Assembly (NCBI RefSeq): GCF_015831355.1
Contig: NZ_JADWYR010000002.1
Span: 310,001 to 374,000 of the forward strand
Reading direction: 5' to 3'
Source: Panacibacter microcysteis
GTDB lineage: Bacteria; Bacteroidota; Bacteroidia; Chitinophagales; Chitinophagaceae
DNA length: 64,000 nucleotides
A program made the position numbers and the translations under genes. The notes beneath the pieces were generated by a model. That model was given only the letters and a program-made list of their open reading frames with translations. It was not told the DNA's origin and did no database searches. Positions 52,013-61,703 of this stretch are shown in pieces. Every line of letters begins with the position of its first letter. Position 1 is the stretch's first letter.

Positions 52013-52660
52013 ATGTTGCATACGGTAAAAGCATATTACTTTTTTGCATTGCTCTTTATTAGTTGCGCTGCAAAACCGCCCCGGGAAACAGGTAACTTTA
52101 AACCAACCGACCTTGTTGAAATAATAACCCTTGATTCTACTATAAAACTTGATATACGCTATGCAACCAGCAACAACTTTGTTGGCAGGCCCGTGTACCA
52201 GGAGGCCCGTGCTTTTTTACAAAGACCTGCAGCAGAAGCGCTGGTTAAGATAAACGCATCGCTGAGGCCGCTTGGTTACGGTTTGCTGGTTTTCGATGGC
52301 TACAGGCCATGGAGTGTAACGAAACTTTTCTGGGATATAACCACGGAAGAAAACAAAAAATTTGTGGCAGACCCAAAAAAAGGATCAAGACATAACCGTG
52401 GCTGTGCAGTAGATCTCAGCCTGTATGAATTGTCTACAGGTAAAGAAGTAACAATGACAGGCATATACGATGAAATGAGCGAAAGATCTTTCCCTGACTA
52501 TAAAGGTGGCACCGCGCAGCAGCGTAAATTGCGTGACCTGCTAAGGGAGAAAATGGAGTTGAACGGGTTTACAGTTTACCCTTATGAGTGGTGGCACTAC
52601 GATTTCAATGGCTGGCAACAATACCGCATCAGTAATATTCAGTTCTCAGAGATCAGGTAA
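52013..52660 (+). CDS. D-alanyl-D-alanine dipeptidase (VanX/DdpX family, M15D) lipoprotein
   Basis: 215 residues with a lipobox Cys18 (F-I-S-C). Zinc ligands are His127 and Asp134 in S-R-H-x-x-G-x-A-V-D and His195 in E-W-W-H; Glu192 is the likely general base. Arg98 in G-Y-R-P-W is the conserved substrate/transition-state residue. It splits D-Ala-D-Ala released from peptidoglycan. As a lipoprotein with no van genes nearby, its role is more likely cell-wall recycling or nutrition than vancomycin resistance; that is inference. Confidence 0.9.
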   Translation: MLHTVKAYYFFALLFISCAAKPPRETGNFKPTDLVEIITLDSTIKLDIRYATSNNFVGRPVYQEARAFLQRPAAEALVKINASLRPLGYGLLVFDGYRPWSVTKLFWDITTEENKKFVADPKKGSRHNRGCAVDLSLYELSTGKEVTMTGIYDEMSERSFPDYKGGTAQQRKLRDLLREKMELNGFTVYPYEWWHYDFNGWQQYRISNIQFSEIR

Positions 52661-52680
52661 TACCATTAGTGGTCTGTTAT

Positions 52681-52722
52681 AAACAACAATGGATAACGAC
52701 ACGTTATCCATTGTTGTTTCAG
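52681..52722. terminator. Strong bidirectional terminator
   Basis: A perfect 17-bp stem (52681-52697 with 52703-52719) with a 5-base loop lies between the convergent dipeptidase and SH3-domain genes. Confidence 0.88.
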
Positions 52723-52736
52723 GCGTAGTTGCTTAT

Positions 52737-53159
52737 TTATAATTCGGGTGAAAGATATTGTGCATAGGCATATCCCTCTTCACCATTATCAGTTTTTATC
52801 AGCCACCACAGGTCGCTCGATTTGCTGATGAGTGTAACCACTTCATGGTGCGCCGCTTTGCCAACGATCGGCTGGTCTGTTCCCGGCCCTTTCCTGATGT
52901 TAAGGTTAGATCTTTCTGTGATCACTTTAAGTTTGCCACCATCCACGGTTCCGCCAACATTCACATTCAGTACAAGATCTCCGCTGCGAAAGTCGGGGTC
53001 TATGGTATTGTATACGTCCCAAAGCTGATCTTTTACCGCACCGGCAGGTGCGGTGCCATCTATATACAGCACATTATCCTGTTCGCGTACCTGCAGGTCT
53101 GTAACACCGGCCGCAGTTGCAGCATCTGTAAGCTGTTTGTATTTATCGTGTAAAGACAT
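52737..53159 (-). CDS. BON-like/SH3b-domain protein
   Basis: 140 residues, no signal peptide visible. About residues 5-65 resemble a BON-type alpha/beta unit (L-Q-V-R-E-Q-D-N-V-L-Y-I-D-G-T-A). About 78-138 form a bacterial SH3 domain with L-N-I-R-K-G-P-G-T-D and W-W-L-I-K-T. SH3b domains commonly bind cell-wall peptides. It lies 11 bp after the BON lipoprotein gene on the same strand, so the pair is likely one operon and the proteins may interact. Confidence 0.8.
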   Translation of the reverse strand: MSLHDKYKQLTDAATAAGVTDLQVREQDNVLYIDGTAPAGAVKDQLWDVYNTIDPDFRSGDLVLNVNVGGTVDGGKLKVITERSNLNIRKGPGTDQPIVGKAAHHEVVTLISKSSDLWWLIKTDNGEEGYAYAQYLSPEL

Positions 53160-53170
53160 ATTGCTTGTTT

Positions 53171-53671
53171 TTATTTAATAACGAGTTTGTTTTCAACTTT
53201 TTTTGGTTTAGATGCCATGATGGCCTGCATCAGTTTGGGCAGACTGGCTTTTTTTATTTCGCCGGTAAGCGTAACAACGCCATCATTTACTGTTGCTGTA
53301 ACGCCGGTAAAATCCTTGGTAGCGTCAGCTACTGCTTTTGTTAACGGGTCGTCTGCCGTTATCTCTACCGGTGCAGCCGGCGGTGGCGGGGGCGGTGCAA
53401 CGGTGATGTTGTTAACCACAGATTTTACACCTTTGATGTCTTTCACTGTTTTTTCGCACGAAGTTTTACAGGCATCGTCTTTACATTCACCGCTCAGTGT
53501 AACTACTCCGTCTTTTACCGTGGCCGCAATGCCACTCATTTCAGCTGTGGAGCTTATCTTTTCACTAACGGCTTTCTCAATGTCAGCATCCTTTACACCA
53601 CACGATGCAAATAAAATGCTCATACCCAAAATTGCAAAGCACAATGGCAGGCTAATGATTTTCTTAAACAT
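53171..53671 (-). CDS. Lipoprotein with two BON domains
   Basis: 166 residues with a lipobox Cys24 (F-A-S-C). Two BON domains (about 28-90 and 108-166) each have the D-G-V-V-T-L-S/T-G-E core. They are joined by a proline-rich linker with six consecutive Pro. A C-K-D-D-A-C-K-T-S-C motif in the first BON domain could bind metal or form disulfides. BON domains bind membranes or other envelope parts and are often osmotically induced. Confidence 0.85.
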   Translation of the reverse strand: MFKKIISLPLCFAILGMSILFASCGVKDADIEKAVSEKISSTAEMSGIAATVKDGVVTLSGECKDDACKTSCEKTVKDIKGVKSVVNNITVAPPPPPPAAPVEITADDPLTKAVADATKDFTGVTATVNDGVVTLTGEIKKASLPKLMQAIMASKPKKVENKLVIK

Positions 53672-53960
53672 AATAGAACTTTTTTATATGATTGAAAGAT
53701 AGGTAATTTGGCCTGTTGACGAATGAACAAAAATTTACTTATTGGTTATTGCAATAAAACTGTATAACGATTTTAACGGATAAGCAGGAACGTTGTCGAA
53801 AAAATTAATGCTATACTAATTGCAGGATATCTGTATTTCCCCTTTTTTTGCGGCTTAATTTTTAGAGAAAACAATCAGTATTAAGCCCTTAAACATTATC
53901 ATTTCTACCGGTTTATGCTACCACTCTTCTCTAAACTCATTAAAAAAACAAAGATTCATT

Positions 53961-54563
53961 ATGAAAAATTTTACCAAAGTTGTTTGTGCAGCCCTGCTGG
54001 CTGTATCAGTTATTTCCTGCCAGAAAGATGCCAGTGAACCAAATGTGAATGCATCAGCTATCCAGGGCACGTGGGATTTTGTGTCGATGAGCCTGGATTT
54101 CACAACCTCCAATGCTTACACCATTTCCGGTGTTAAAACAGAGTCTGTAGCTTCCGGCAATTACACCACAGAAAATAATACAGGCGTTATAACCATAGAT
54201 GCTTCCAACATGACATCTGCCAACCTTTCCTACACCGTAAATTCCACTGTAAACGCAGCCATTTACGAAGATGGCCAGTTGATTGAAGAATTCGAACAGC
54301 CCTTCAATGTACCTGCCATAACATCCAACGGCAGCGCGGCTTATCGTGTAGTAAGTGCCGACTCATTGTATTTTGAAGGCGGAACCGTTTTTACCAATGG
54401 CGTAACACAGGCATCGCAGCCCTCCGGTGCAAAATACAGGGTTGAAGGTAACAGGCTTTACATTACGCAAATTGTGAAGCAAACAACAACGCAAAACCAG
54501 GCGGGCATTGTTATTACTTCCAGCGCAGATGGAACAGCAGAAATAACACTGCAAAAGAAATAG
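53961..54563 (+). CDS. Lipocalin-like lipoprotein, unknown function
   Basis: 200 residues with lipobox Cys20 (V-I-S-C). A beta-rich mature part starts I-Q-G-T-W-D-F-V-S-M, the usual beginning of lipocalin-like domains in Bacteroidota lipoproteins. No catalytic motif is seen. It stands alone and ends at a strong terminator. Confidence 0.78.
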   Translation: MKNFTKVVCAALLAVSVISCQKDASEPNVNASAIQGTWDFVSMSLDFTTSNAYTISGVKTESVASGNYTTENNTGVITIDASNMTSANLSYTVNSTVNAAIYEDGQLIEEFEQPFNVPAITSNGSAAYRVVSADSLYFEGGTVFTNGVTQASQPSGAKYRVEGNRLYITQIVKQTTTQNQAGIVITSSADGTAEITLQKK

Positions 54564-54584
54564 ATACTCGTTAATAATTTTTTC

Positions 54585-54620
54585 AACGGGCAGTAACCGC
54601 AGGTTACTGCCCGTTTTTAT
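54585..54620 (+). terminator. Terminator of the lipocalin-like gene
   Basis: A perfect 14-bp stem (54585-54598 with 54602-54615; CGGGCAGTAACC arm), GCA loop, and T-run. Confidence 0.92.
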
Positions 54621-54654
54621 TTTCAATACAGCAATGTTGTTTCAGCAGTATTAC

Positions 54655-54700
54655 TACTATCATCACCTGTTGTGTCACTCACTGCATCGTTCGTCAGGCT
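54655..54700 (+). repeat. Interspersed repeat copy 18 (subfamily B)
   Basis: CATCACCT is followed by GTTGTGTCACTCAC at 54669-54682; the 3' core is diverged as in copy 14. Confidence 0.75.
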
Positions 54701-54812
54701 ATTCAGCAAGGGTGCGGCCTTTACCCATTTTTACAGGCAGCTTCAACGGCAAAATAATTTAATTCAATACCGCTAATTGCGTTAAATTGCCTGATACCAC
54801 ACTACTGTTTCC

Positions 54813-57023
54813 ATGAAAACTTTACTGACCGTTTTTGCCTGCTGTATAGCAATGATCACCGTTGCACAATCCAACATATTAGACAGCCTGGACAAACTAA
54901 TTAAACAAGCCCCTTCAGATACAGCAAGAATAAATTTGCTCAACCGGAAAATGGTTTATTTGGCAAATCAAAATCTGGACTCTGCCATCAGCCTTGGAAA
55001 GATGATCCTGCAAGACGCGGTAAAGGCTAATTACAAACTTGGAGAAGGAATAACAAGGATAAGACTGGCCAATAATTATTGTTTCAAAGGAGATTATGCG
55101 GCTGCAGCCACAGACCTCGCAGCCGCTTCAGCCATCTTCAATACCCTTAATGATTCGGCCAATATCAGCCGTGTTTTTGCGGCCTATGGTATGATGAATG
55201 GAATGCAAACCCGTTACGATTCTGCCATATACTTTTACCAGAAATCAATTGCCATCGATGAGCGCAATAACTTTAAAGAAGAACTATCGCGTTCATACAG
55301 CAATATTGCAATTTCCTTTCAAATGCAGTCAAATTTTACCCGTGCCCTGCAATACCAGCAAAAGTCGCTTCAACTTGCCGAAGAAAGAAAGGATGAATCT
55401 ACCCAGGCAAGAACACTGGTAAATATCGGCATCACTTATAAAACAATAGGAGACCTCACCCGTGCAGAGCAATCACTGCTTAAGGCAGAACAACTGGCAA
55501 AAAAGAACAATATAAAAGTTGTAGAGCTTTATGCCTATTCAAACCTTTCTACGGTTTATCAAACCCGCAGGCAGCATGAAAAAGCGTACGCATATGCCAT
55601 GAAGTCTGCAGAACTGGGCCTGGAGATGGGAGACCAGGGGATACGGTCAACAGGTTTGTCAAAAGCTGCCGCTGCACTTGCAGAACAACACAGGTATGCA
55701 GAAGCTGAGAAACTTATTGAGCAGGCCGTTGCAGTAGCAGACTCGTCCCGCCAACCATTGAATATTTACCAGACGAACAACACCTTCGGATCTATCAACA
55801 AAGCGCAGGGCCGCTATAAAGAAGCAATCAGGTATTATGAAAAAGGGTTTGCGGTAATGTCTTCCACAGATATCTATGATGAACAGATCGGGGAATCTTA
55901 CAAGGAGCTTTCTCAATGCTACGAAAATACCGGTGAATATAAAAAGTCTCTTGAAGCATTTAAATTATACTCGCTCATTAAAGATTCAGTGATAAGTAAA
56001 GAGAATGTGCGAAAGGCCACGGAAACCTCTATGAACTTTGAATTTGAGAAGAAGCAGCAGGCCGCTGCAGCAGCGCAGGAGCAAAAGGATGCTGTTGCCA
56101 GCGCACGGCAACTGGCATTGATGATTGGTCTTGGTTGCGCACTCTTATTGATCATAGGCATTTTTGTGGGCTACAGGAATAAACTAAAAGCCTATGCTAT
56201 GCTGCGCAGGCAAAAAGAGGAGCTAAATATAGCATTTACCAAACTGCGTCAAACGCAGGCGCAACTGGTACATGCAGAAAAAATGGCCAGCCTTGGAGAA
56301 CTTACCGCCGGTATTGCGCATGAAATACAAAACCCCTTAAACTTTGTCAACAATTTTTCTGAGGTTAGTGCAGAAATGGCCGATGAGATACAGGAAGCTA
56401 TTACCCGGAATGACTATGAAGAAGTACAACTGCTGGCAAAAGACATCAGGGAAAACCTTGATAAGATCGCTCACCATGGAAAACGTGCAGATGCAATTGT
56501 GAAGAACATGTTGCAACATTCCCGAACAAGTACCGGTACCAAAGAAGCTACTGATATTAATACATTGGTGGAAGAGTATATGCGGCTGAGCTACCATGGT
56601 GTAAGGGCAAAAGAAAAATCATTCAACGCCACACTCAATACAAATTTTGATGCCGGTGTAGGAAAGGTTGATATCATTCCCCAGGATGTGGGAAGGGTAA
56701 TACTTAATCTGGTCACCAATGCGCTGCATGCAACCGGTGAAAAGAAGAAGAATGCCGGTGACACCTATGAGCCCGTTGTGACTGTAGGCACCCAAAGGCT
56801 AAAAGATAAAATACTGGTAACTGTACAGGACAATGGCAGTGGTATTGCGGATGCCATTAAAGAAAAGATTTTCCAGCCATTCTTTACCACAAAGCCAACG
56901 GGGCAGGGTACCGGGCTGGGTCTAAGCCTGAGTTACGACATCATAAAGGCACACAACGGCGACATAACTGTCGCTTCAGCCGTAAATGAGGGAACCACGT
57001 TTACAATAGAACTTCCTGTATAA
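54813..57023 (+). CDS. TPR-containing sensor histidine kinase
   Basis: 736 residues. A signal peptide (residues 1-19) is followed by about eight TPR-like repeats (about 75-390), a transmembrane helix (about 434-454) and a coiled coil (465-490). The DHp domain has the phospho-acceptor His503 in [10 protein letters not shown]. The HATPase domain has N-L-V-T-N-A, D-N-G-S-G-I, F[16 protein letters not shown]. The TPR part is predicted to be periplasmic and may sense a protein or peptide. It heads a signalling cluster with a second kinase 55 bp downstream. Confidence 0.93.
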   Translation: MKTLLTVFACCIAMITVAQSNILDSLDKLIKQAPSDTARINLLNRKMVYLANQNLDSAISLGKMILQDAVKANYKLGEGITRIRLANNYCFKGDYAAAATDLAAASAIFNTLNDSANISRVFAAYGMMNGMQTRYDSAIYFYQKSIAIDERNNFKEELSRSYSNIAISFQMQSNFTRALQYQQKSLQLAEERKDESTQARTLVNIGITYKTIGDLTRAEQSLLKAEQLAKKNNIKVVELYAYSNLSTVYQTRRQHEKAYAYAMKSAELGLEMGDQGIRSTGLSKAAAALAEQHRYAEAEKLIEQAVAVADSSRQPLNIYQTNNTFGSINKAQGRYKEAIRYYEKGFAVMSSTDIYDEQIGESYKELSQCYENTGEYKKSLEAFKLYSLIKDSVISKENVRKATETSMNFEFEKKQQAAAAAQEQKDAVASARQLALMIGLGCALLLIIGIFVGYRNKLKAYAMLRRQKEELNIAFTKLRQTQAQLVHAEKMASLGELTAGIAHEIQNPLNFVNNFSEVSAEMADEIQEAITRNDYEEVQLLAKDIRENLDKIAHHGKRADAIVKNMLQHSRTSTGTKEATDINTLVEEYMRLSYHGVRAKEKSFNATLNTNFDAGVGKVDIIPQDVGRVILNLVTNALHATGEKKKNAGDTYEPVVTVGTQRLKDKILVTVQDNGSGIADAIKEKIFQPFFTTKPTGQGTGLGLSLSYDIIKAHNGDITVASAVNEGTTFTIELPV

Positions 57024-57078
57024 GGCTTGTTTTAAACCCACATCGATGTATTGATTAGTATTGTATTTTGCAGGCTGT

Positions 57079-58470
57079 ATGGAATTCTTACTCATATATT
57101 TTGTTTGCCGTTTTGTGTACAAAAGCCTGCGCAGCGAAAATATTGAACCGCAGTGGGAAAAGCGGTTAAAGCTTGCATCCTATATTACCATGGGCCTTTT
57201 CGTGGCATCCATTGTATCTTATAAGTACACCATTGTGTTTGTTATACTGGGGCAACTGGCAATTATCGGGCTTATTTACCTGCTGTACACACAGCCGGTA
57301 TTTAAAAAGGTTAAGTCTATTTACCTGGCTATTGCACCTTATATTATTGTTTCTATCATTATCAACATCATAAAGGCGGTAATGCCGTCCTTTTATAAAG
57401 AGTGGGACGATTTCCTGGAAATGATCCAGGTATTTACGATCATTTGGGGGGTAGGGGTATGGATTGTTACGGTGAGGCAGAAAAAAGAACTGGATAAGGC
57501 AAAGGCCAAGGTTGCCGAGGAAGAAAGAAACAATAAAATAATGTCTTCCATGAAGGCTGAACTGGAAATACAGGTGGCCGAACGTACCGCCGCCTTAACC
57601 AGGCAGAAAGAAGAGCTTGAGGTGGCATTGAATGAATTAAAAGCGACACAGGCACAACTGATACAAAGCGAGAAAATGGCCAGCCTTGGAGAGCTTACAG
57701 CAGGCATAGCTCATGAGATACAAAACCCGCTGAATTTTGTAAACAATTTTTCAGAGGTGAGCAAAGAGTTGCTCGATGAAATGAAAACTGAGCTGGACAA
57801 TGGCAATACAGGTGAAGCCAAAGAACTGGCCGATAATGTAATACAAAACCTTGAAAAGATTAACCACCATGGCAAGCGTGCAGACGGCATTGTAAAAGGA
57901 ATGTTGCAGCACAGCCGTACCAGCAGCGGGCAAAAAGAACTTACCGACATAAACGCCCTGGCAGACGAATACCTGCGCCTTTCTTATCACGGCCTTCGTG
58001 CAAAAGATAAAACCTTCAATGCCCGCTTCGAAACTAATTTTGACACATCGGTAAGTAAAATAAATGTGGTACCGCAAGATATTGGCCGGGTCATACTTAA
58101 CCTTATCAACAATGCATTTTACGCTGTTTCTGAAAAAAAGAAACACCTTAAGCCGGTGGCAGGAGAGGGCAGTCCGGTTCATTTTGAACCTACAGTACAG
58201 GTGATTACAAAAAACCTGGGCGATAAAATTGAAGTAGTAATAAAAGATAATGGCAACGGTATACCGCAAAAGATCATTGATAAAATATTCCAACCTTTCT
58301 TTACTACCAAACCTACCGGGCAGGGCACGGGGCTTGGCCTTTCTTTGAGCTATGATATTATTACAAAGGGGCATGGTGGCGAGTTAAAGGTTGAAACAAC
58401 AGAAAATGAGGGCACTGCTTTTATCATTACTTTGCCGGTAACAACAGCGCCTGTTATACCCGGAAGCTGA
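57079..58470 (+). CDS. Membrane sensor histidine kinase
   Basis: 463 residues from ATG 57079 (a TTG at 57061 is in frame). Four or so N-terminal membrane helices (to about 132) form the sensor, followed by a coiled coil (135-200). The kinase core has His212 in [10 protein letters not shown], then N-L-I-N-N-A, D-N-G-N-G-I and [12 protein letters not shown]. The core is very similar to the TPR kinase upstream, so the two arose by duplication and changed sensor. No periplasmic loop domain is apparent. Confidence 0.93.
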   Translation: MEFLLIYFVCRFVYKSLRSENIEPQWEKRLKLASYITMGLFVASIVSYKYTIVFVILGQLAIIGLIYLLYTQPVFKKVKSIYLAIAPYIIVSIIINIIKAVMPSFYKEWDDFLEMIQVFTIIWGVGVWIVTVRQKKELDKAKAKVAEEERNNKIMSSMKAELEIQVAERTAALTRQKEELEVALNELKATQAQLIQSEKMASLGELTAGIAHEIQNPLNFVNNFSEVSKELLDEMKTELDNGNTGEAKELADNVIQNLEKINHHGKRADGIVKGMLQHSRTSSGQKELTDINALADEYLRLSYHGLRAKDKTFNARFETNFDTSVSKINVVPQDIGRVILNLINNAFYAVSEKKKHLKPVAGEGSPVHFEPTVQVITKNLGDKIEVVIKDNGNGIPQKIIDKIFQPFFTTKPTGQGTGLGLSLSYDIITKGHGGELKVETTENEGTAFIITLPVTTAPVIPGS

Positions 58471-58479
58471 TGCCATGAA

Positions 58480-58550
58480 ATACCATCAGTACAGGAGTGC
58501 GACGCAACAGGCGATGCCACGAAGTACAGGGGACCGGCTCATAATTATTA
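58480..58550 (-). repeat. Interspersed repeat copy 19
   Basis: GTACAGGAGTGCGACGCAAC is at 58489-58508, followed by AGGCGATGCC and an ACCGGCTCATAA box (58530-58541). It lies between a kinase and a response regulator gene in one likely transcription unit. Confidence 0.88.
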
Positions 58551-58566
58551 ATATATAACATACGCT

Positions 58567-58941
58567 ATGAAAATTCTGGTTGTTGACGACGAAACAGATA
58601 TACAAACGCTCTTCCAGCTAAAATTCAGGAAAGAAATAAAAAATCATGAGATGGAGTTTGCCTTTGCTTTCTCCGGCGAAGAGGCATTGAATTATCTCAA
58701 CCACCACATGCATGAAGCTGTGTTGATATTATCTGATATTAATATGCCCGGCATGAGCGGGCTGGAATTGCTGAGGGTTATAAAGAAAGATTATGAAAAC
58801 CCGCCGCCCAAAGTAATGATGGTTACCGCGTATGGCGATGAAGAAAATTACAACCATGCCATGGAGTATGGCGCCGATGATTTTTTGACCAAACCGCTCG
58901 ATTTTAATCTGTTAAAAGAAAAACTTAAACATATCAACTAA
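58567..58941 (+). CDS. Single-domain response regulator
   Basis: 124 residues, one REC domain. The acidic pocket is D-D-E (8-10) region, the phospho-acceptor Asp57 is in L-S-D-I-N-M-P, and Lys109 is in L-T-K-P-L. No output domain follows. Its stop codon overlaps the next start by one base (TAATG), so it is translationally coupled to the cyclase. It may relay phosphate or compete for the kinases. Confidence 0.95.
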   Translation: MKILVVDDETDIQTLFQLKFRKEIKNHEMEFAFAFSGEEALNYLNHHMHEAVLILSDINMPGMSGLELLRVIKKDYENPPPKVMMVTAYGDEENYNHAMEYGADDFLTKPLDFNLLKEKLKHIN

Positions 58942-59981
58942 TGGCGAAAATATTGGTGGTAGATGACGAGACAGACCTGGAAGCGCTGATCAAGCAAAAA
59001 TTCAGGAAGCAGATCAGGGAAAACCGCTACCAGTTCCTGTTTGCAGTAAATGGTGGCGATGCACTGGATAAACTGGCCGAGCATAAAGACATAGATGTGG
59101 TGCTCAGTGATATTAACATGCCCATTATGGACGGCCTTACCTTGTTATCTAAACTGCATGAAGTAAGCCCGCTTATAAAAGCAGTCATCGTATCAGCTTA
59201 TGGAGACATGGACAACATTCGTACTGCCATGAACCGCGGTGCATTCGATTTTGTAACCAAGCCGGTTAATTTCGAAGACCTCGAGATAACCATGAATAAA
59301 ACCATTGATTATGTAAACCAGTTGCACAAAACCATGCAGGCTATCAAGGAAAATAACATCCTGCGTATGTATGTAGATGAAACGGTACTCAAGTTTATGA
59401 ACAAGCAGGAGTTCGAGTCATCCCTCATGGTAAATGATACCATAGAAGCAACGGTTGCATTCCTGGATATCTGCAGCTTTACCGCCATTACAGAAACAGA
59501 ACCCGCTGATGCAGTGGTTAAACTGCTCAATAAATATTTTGACGTAATGGTAAAAGAGATCATTGCGCAGGGCGGCCATATCGATAAGTTTATTGGCGAT
59601 GCGATCATGGCTGTTTTCCGTGGAGATTTTCATCTCGATCGTGCTATTGAAGCATGCCTTACAGTAAGGTCATCTATAGAGAAATTACCGGCAGAAACAG
59701 ACGGCATCAGCTTCAGGCCAGACGTAGCCATTGGTATACACAGCGGCGAACTCATCTCCGGCAATATTGGTTCGGCAACACTGCGCCGCCTCGATTATAC
59801 CGTAATCGGCGATGTGGTAAATACAGCAGAACGCCTGCAGAGCGTTGCAAAAGCAGGCCAGTTGCTGATTGCCCAATCTTCTTACGAGAAGGTAAAAGAG
59901 TCATTCAACTGCAAGCCTTTGGGGGAGGTAAGTTTAAAAAATAAGAACGTACCAGTTGCCATATACGAAGTAATGGATTAG
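58941..59981 (+). CDS. Response regulator fused to class III adenylate/guanylate cyclase
   Basis: 346 residues. The REC domain (1-125) has D-D-E at 8-10, phospho-acceptor Asp57 and Lys107. After a helical linker (about 120-160) comes a class III cyclase domain. All expected catalytic residues are present: metal-binding Asp176 and Asp220, adenine-specifying Lys216 and Asp285, and transition-state Asn294 and Arg298. The Lys/Asp pair favours ATP, so cAMP is the predicted product. It is the output of the two-kinase cluster. Confidence 0.93.
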   Translation: MAKILVVDDETDLEALIKQKFRKQIRENRYQFLFAVNGGDALDKLAEHKDIDVVLSDINMPIMDGLTLLSKLHEVSPLIKAVIVSAYGDMDNIRTAMNRGAFDFVTKPVNFEDLEITMNKTIDYVNQLHKTMQAIKENNILRMYVDETVLKFMNKQEFESSLMVNDTIEATVAFLDICSFTAITETEPADAVVKLLNKYFDVMVKEIIAQGGHIDKFIGDAIMAVFRGDFHLDRAIEACLTVRSSIEKLPAETDGISFRPDVAIGIHSGELISGNIGSATLRRLDYTVIGDVVNTAERLQSVAKAGQLLIAQSSYEKVKESFNCKPLGEVSLKNKNVPVAIYEVMD

Positions 59982-60412
59982 TTTTTTTTAATGATGTACC
60001 CGGCTGCAGCAGAAGCATTGGGCTTCTGTTGCGTCGCACTCTTCAACTGCATCAACCCGGCCGGGCAACGCGAAGACCGAAGCAAAAGCTCTTATATTAT
60101 CTCTGCATTGAATACCTGCACGCCTCGTTTACACATACACTATAGCGTTGTAATTACTGCACCCTTATTTTATTGCTGCCCGTTGTTTATCTACCGATCG
60201 TTAGTTCTGTAAAAAACTTTCCACAGATTGTAATTAAATCACATCTGTTAATAATTTTTTTCGCTTATTCTGATTTTTTTTCAAAAAAAATTTCTCTGAA
60301 AGCCGCATTTGGATTGGTTTTTGCTTTTCGCAAAACAAGTTTTACAAGAGGACTGCAGCCCCCAAGTAACAGTTGTCAAAAGAATCTATTCTAATTTAAA
60401 ACCCCCATCGTA
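59982..60412. other. Intergenic stretch after the cyclase gene
   Basis: 431 bp. Repeat copy 20 is near the start; the remainder is AT-rich and leads to the promoter of the 60413 gene. Immediately before the start lies an AAAGAATCTATTC segment also found before the paralogue at 61704. No gene is seen. Confidence 0.5.
60000..60065 (+). repeat. Interspersed repeat copy 20
   Basis: GTTGCGTCGCACTCTTCAAC is at 60028-60047, with ACCCGGCTG (59999-60007) as the upstream box. Confidence 0.85.
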
Positions 60413-61441
60413 ATGAAAGTTCAATCATCCCATGATTGTAAAGGCATACTTATGCCTACTGTAAAATCATCTTTTCTCATCATTGCATTATTTGCGTTAA
60501 TTACAAGTTGTAAAAAGGAAATTGCTCCCTCAGAAGAAGCGCTTGCTGCTACTGAAGAATCAGCTTCAGCCTTGTCTGCCATGTCTGCAAGCAATGCAGT
60601 TGCGGCCGGTACAGACTGGGGTGCACTTATTGCAGATGGCGAAATACCAGATAAGATGAATGTAATGGATATGTTAGGTGTTGGTACAGTGCGTTATGCT
60701 ATTGTGCTTGAAAGCCATATATCTGAAGACAAAGGTTATGAAAGATGGCGCGATGCCGGTTACAAAATACTTTGCAACCTGAATTGGGGCCACGTTACCA
60801 ACAACAAAGGCAATAAAAAGCCCGTTCCCTTTCCAACAGATCTTAAAGAATACCGCATAGAGCTTACAGCCATTTTAGACAAGTATCACCCCGAAGTTGC
60901 GGTAATTGAAAATGAAGAAACAACAGATGTATTTCACAGCGGCCCTATAGAAGATTACATAGAAGAACTTAAAGTTGCCGTAGAGGTTTGTAAAGCCAGA
61001 GGCATAAAAGTAGCAGATGGTGGTCTTAACCTGGAACTTTGCCAGCAGGTAATGAATGGAACTGGTCGTGGTACAAACTACGAAGAAACAAAGAAGCTGA
61101 TAGAAGCGTTCAAAACCATAGACCTCGACTTTGTAAACATTCACACCAAAGCACCTTTTTCTAACCAGCGTAATGGCAATATATTTCAACCAGGTGCTGC
61201 AGAATCTGTGGCAGACTTCCTGCGCCAGGAAACAGGCAAACAGGTAATGTGTAATGAGTATAACAACGAGAATACATCTACATCACTCATTTCATCTGCC
61301 ACACAGGCCTTTGAAAATGGCGGATACAAATATTTTGTACCGCGTTCAGATAATTCAGGCAACGGCTCTTACCCGCTTGCTAACACAACCGGCACCAAAC
61401 TGACCAGTCTCGGTGTTTCTTATAAAGAGGCTATTAAGTAG
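60413..61441 (+). CDS. Putative TIM-barrel (GH-A-like) lipoprotein, paralogue 1
   Basis: 342 residues. The lipoprotein signal has Cys33 in I-T-S-C-K-K; an alternative start at ATG 60452 would give a shorter signal. After an Ala/Ser-rich linker, about residues 70-342 look like a TIM barrel: C-N-L-N-W-G-H, V-A-V-I-E-N-E (candidate acid/base Glu), V-A-D-G-G-L-N, F-V-N-I-H-T and Q-V-M-C-N-E-Y (candidate nucleophile Glu). This spacing suits a GH-A type hydrolase, but no family is recognised. The next gene is a close paralogue. Confidence 0.72.
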   Translation: MKVQSSHDCKGILMPTVKSSFLIIALFALITSCKKEIAPSEEALAATEESASALSAMSASNAVAAGTDWGALIADGEIPDKMNVMDMLGVGTVRYAIVLESHISEDKGYERWRDAGYKILCNLNWGHVTNNKGNKKPVPFPTDLKEYRIELTAILDKYHPEVAVIENEETTDVFHSGPIEDYIEELKVAVEVCKARGIKVADGGLNLELCQQVMNGTGRGTNYEETKKLIEAFKTIDLDFVNIHTKAPFSNQRNGNIFQPGAAESVADFLRQETGKQVMCNEYNNENTSTSLISSATQAFENGGYKYFVPRSDNSGNGSYPLANTTGTKLTSLGVSYKEAIK

Positions 61442-61461
61442 TTACATTTTTATTTGTTTAT

Positions 61462-61505
61462 AATAATATCCGCAGTGAAGATGCACTGCGGATATTATTT
61501 TTTTA
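61462..61505 (+). terminator. Terminator of paralogue 1
   Basis: A perfect 16-bp stem (61462-61477 with 61484-61499; ATCCGCAGTG arm) and T-run. Confidence 0.93.
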
Positions 61506-61703
61506 TAGCGTTCCCATGCGCTGTATACTTTCGGCCATGTATTTTTCTCATATGTTTCTAATAACACCTTAAGATTTTATTTTTTATAAAAATAGCACCC
61601 ATAAAATGCCGCTTTGGTTTATTTTTTGTCGGCTCACCGCGTCTTTACGTAACAGGCAAAACCAAAAGGAATCTATTCCAGCTAATTTCAAAAACCCCAA
61701 GTA

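Noticed and set aside
52013-52660. Vancomycin-resistance function for the D-Ala-D-Ala dipeptidase
   Set aside because: No vanH, vanA or vanRS-type genes are nearby, and the protein is a lipoprotein rather than cytoplasmic like VanX.
1141-60065. Repeat family as a CRISPR array
   Set aside because: Copies are kilobases apart, in both orientations, with no regular spacers and no cas genes.
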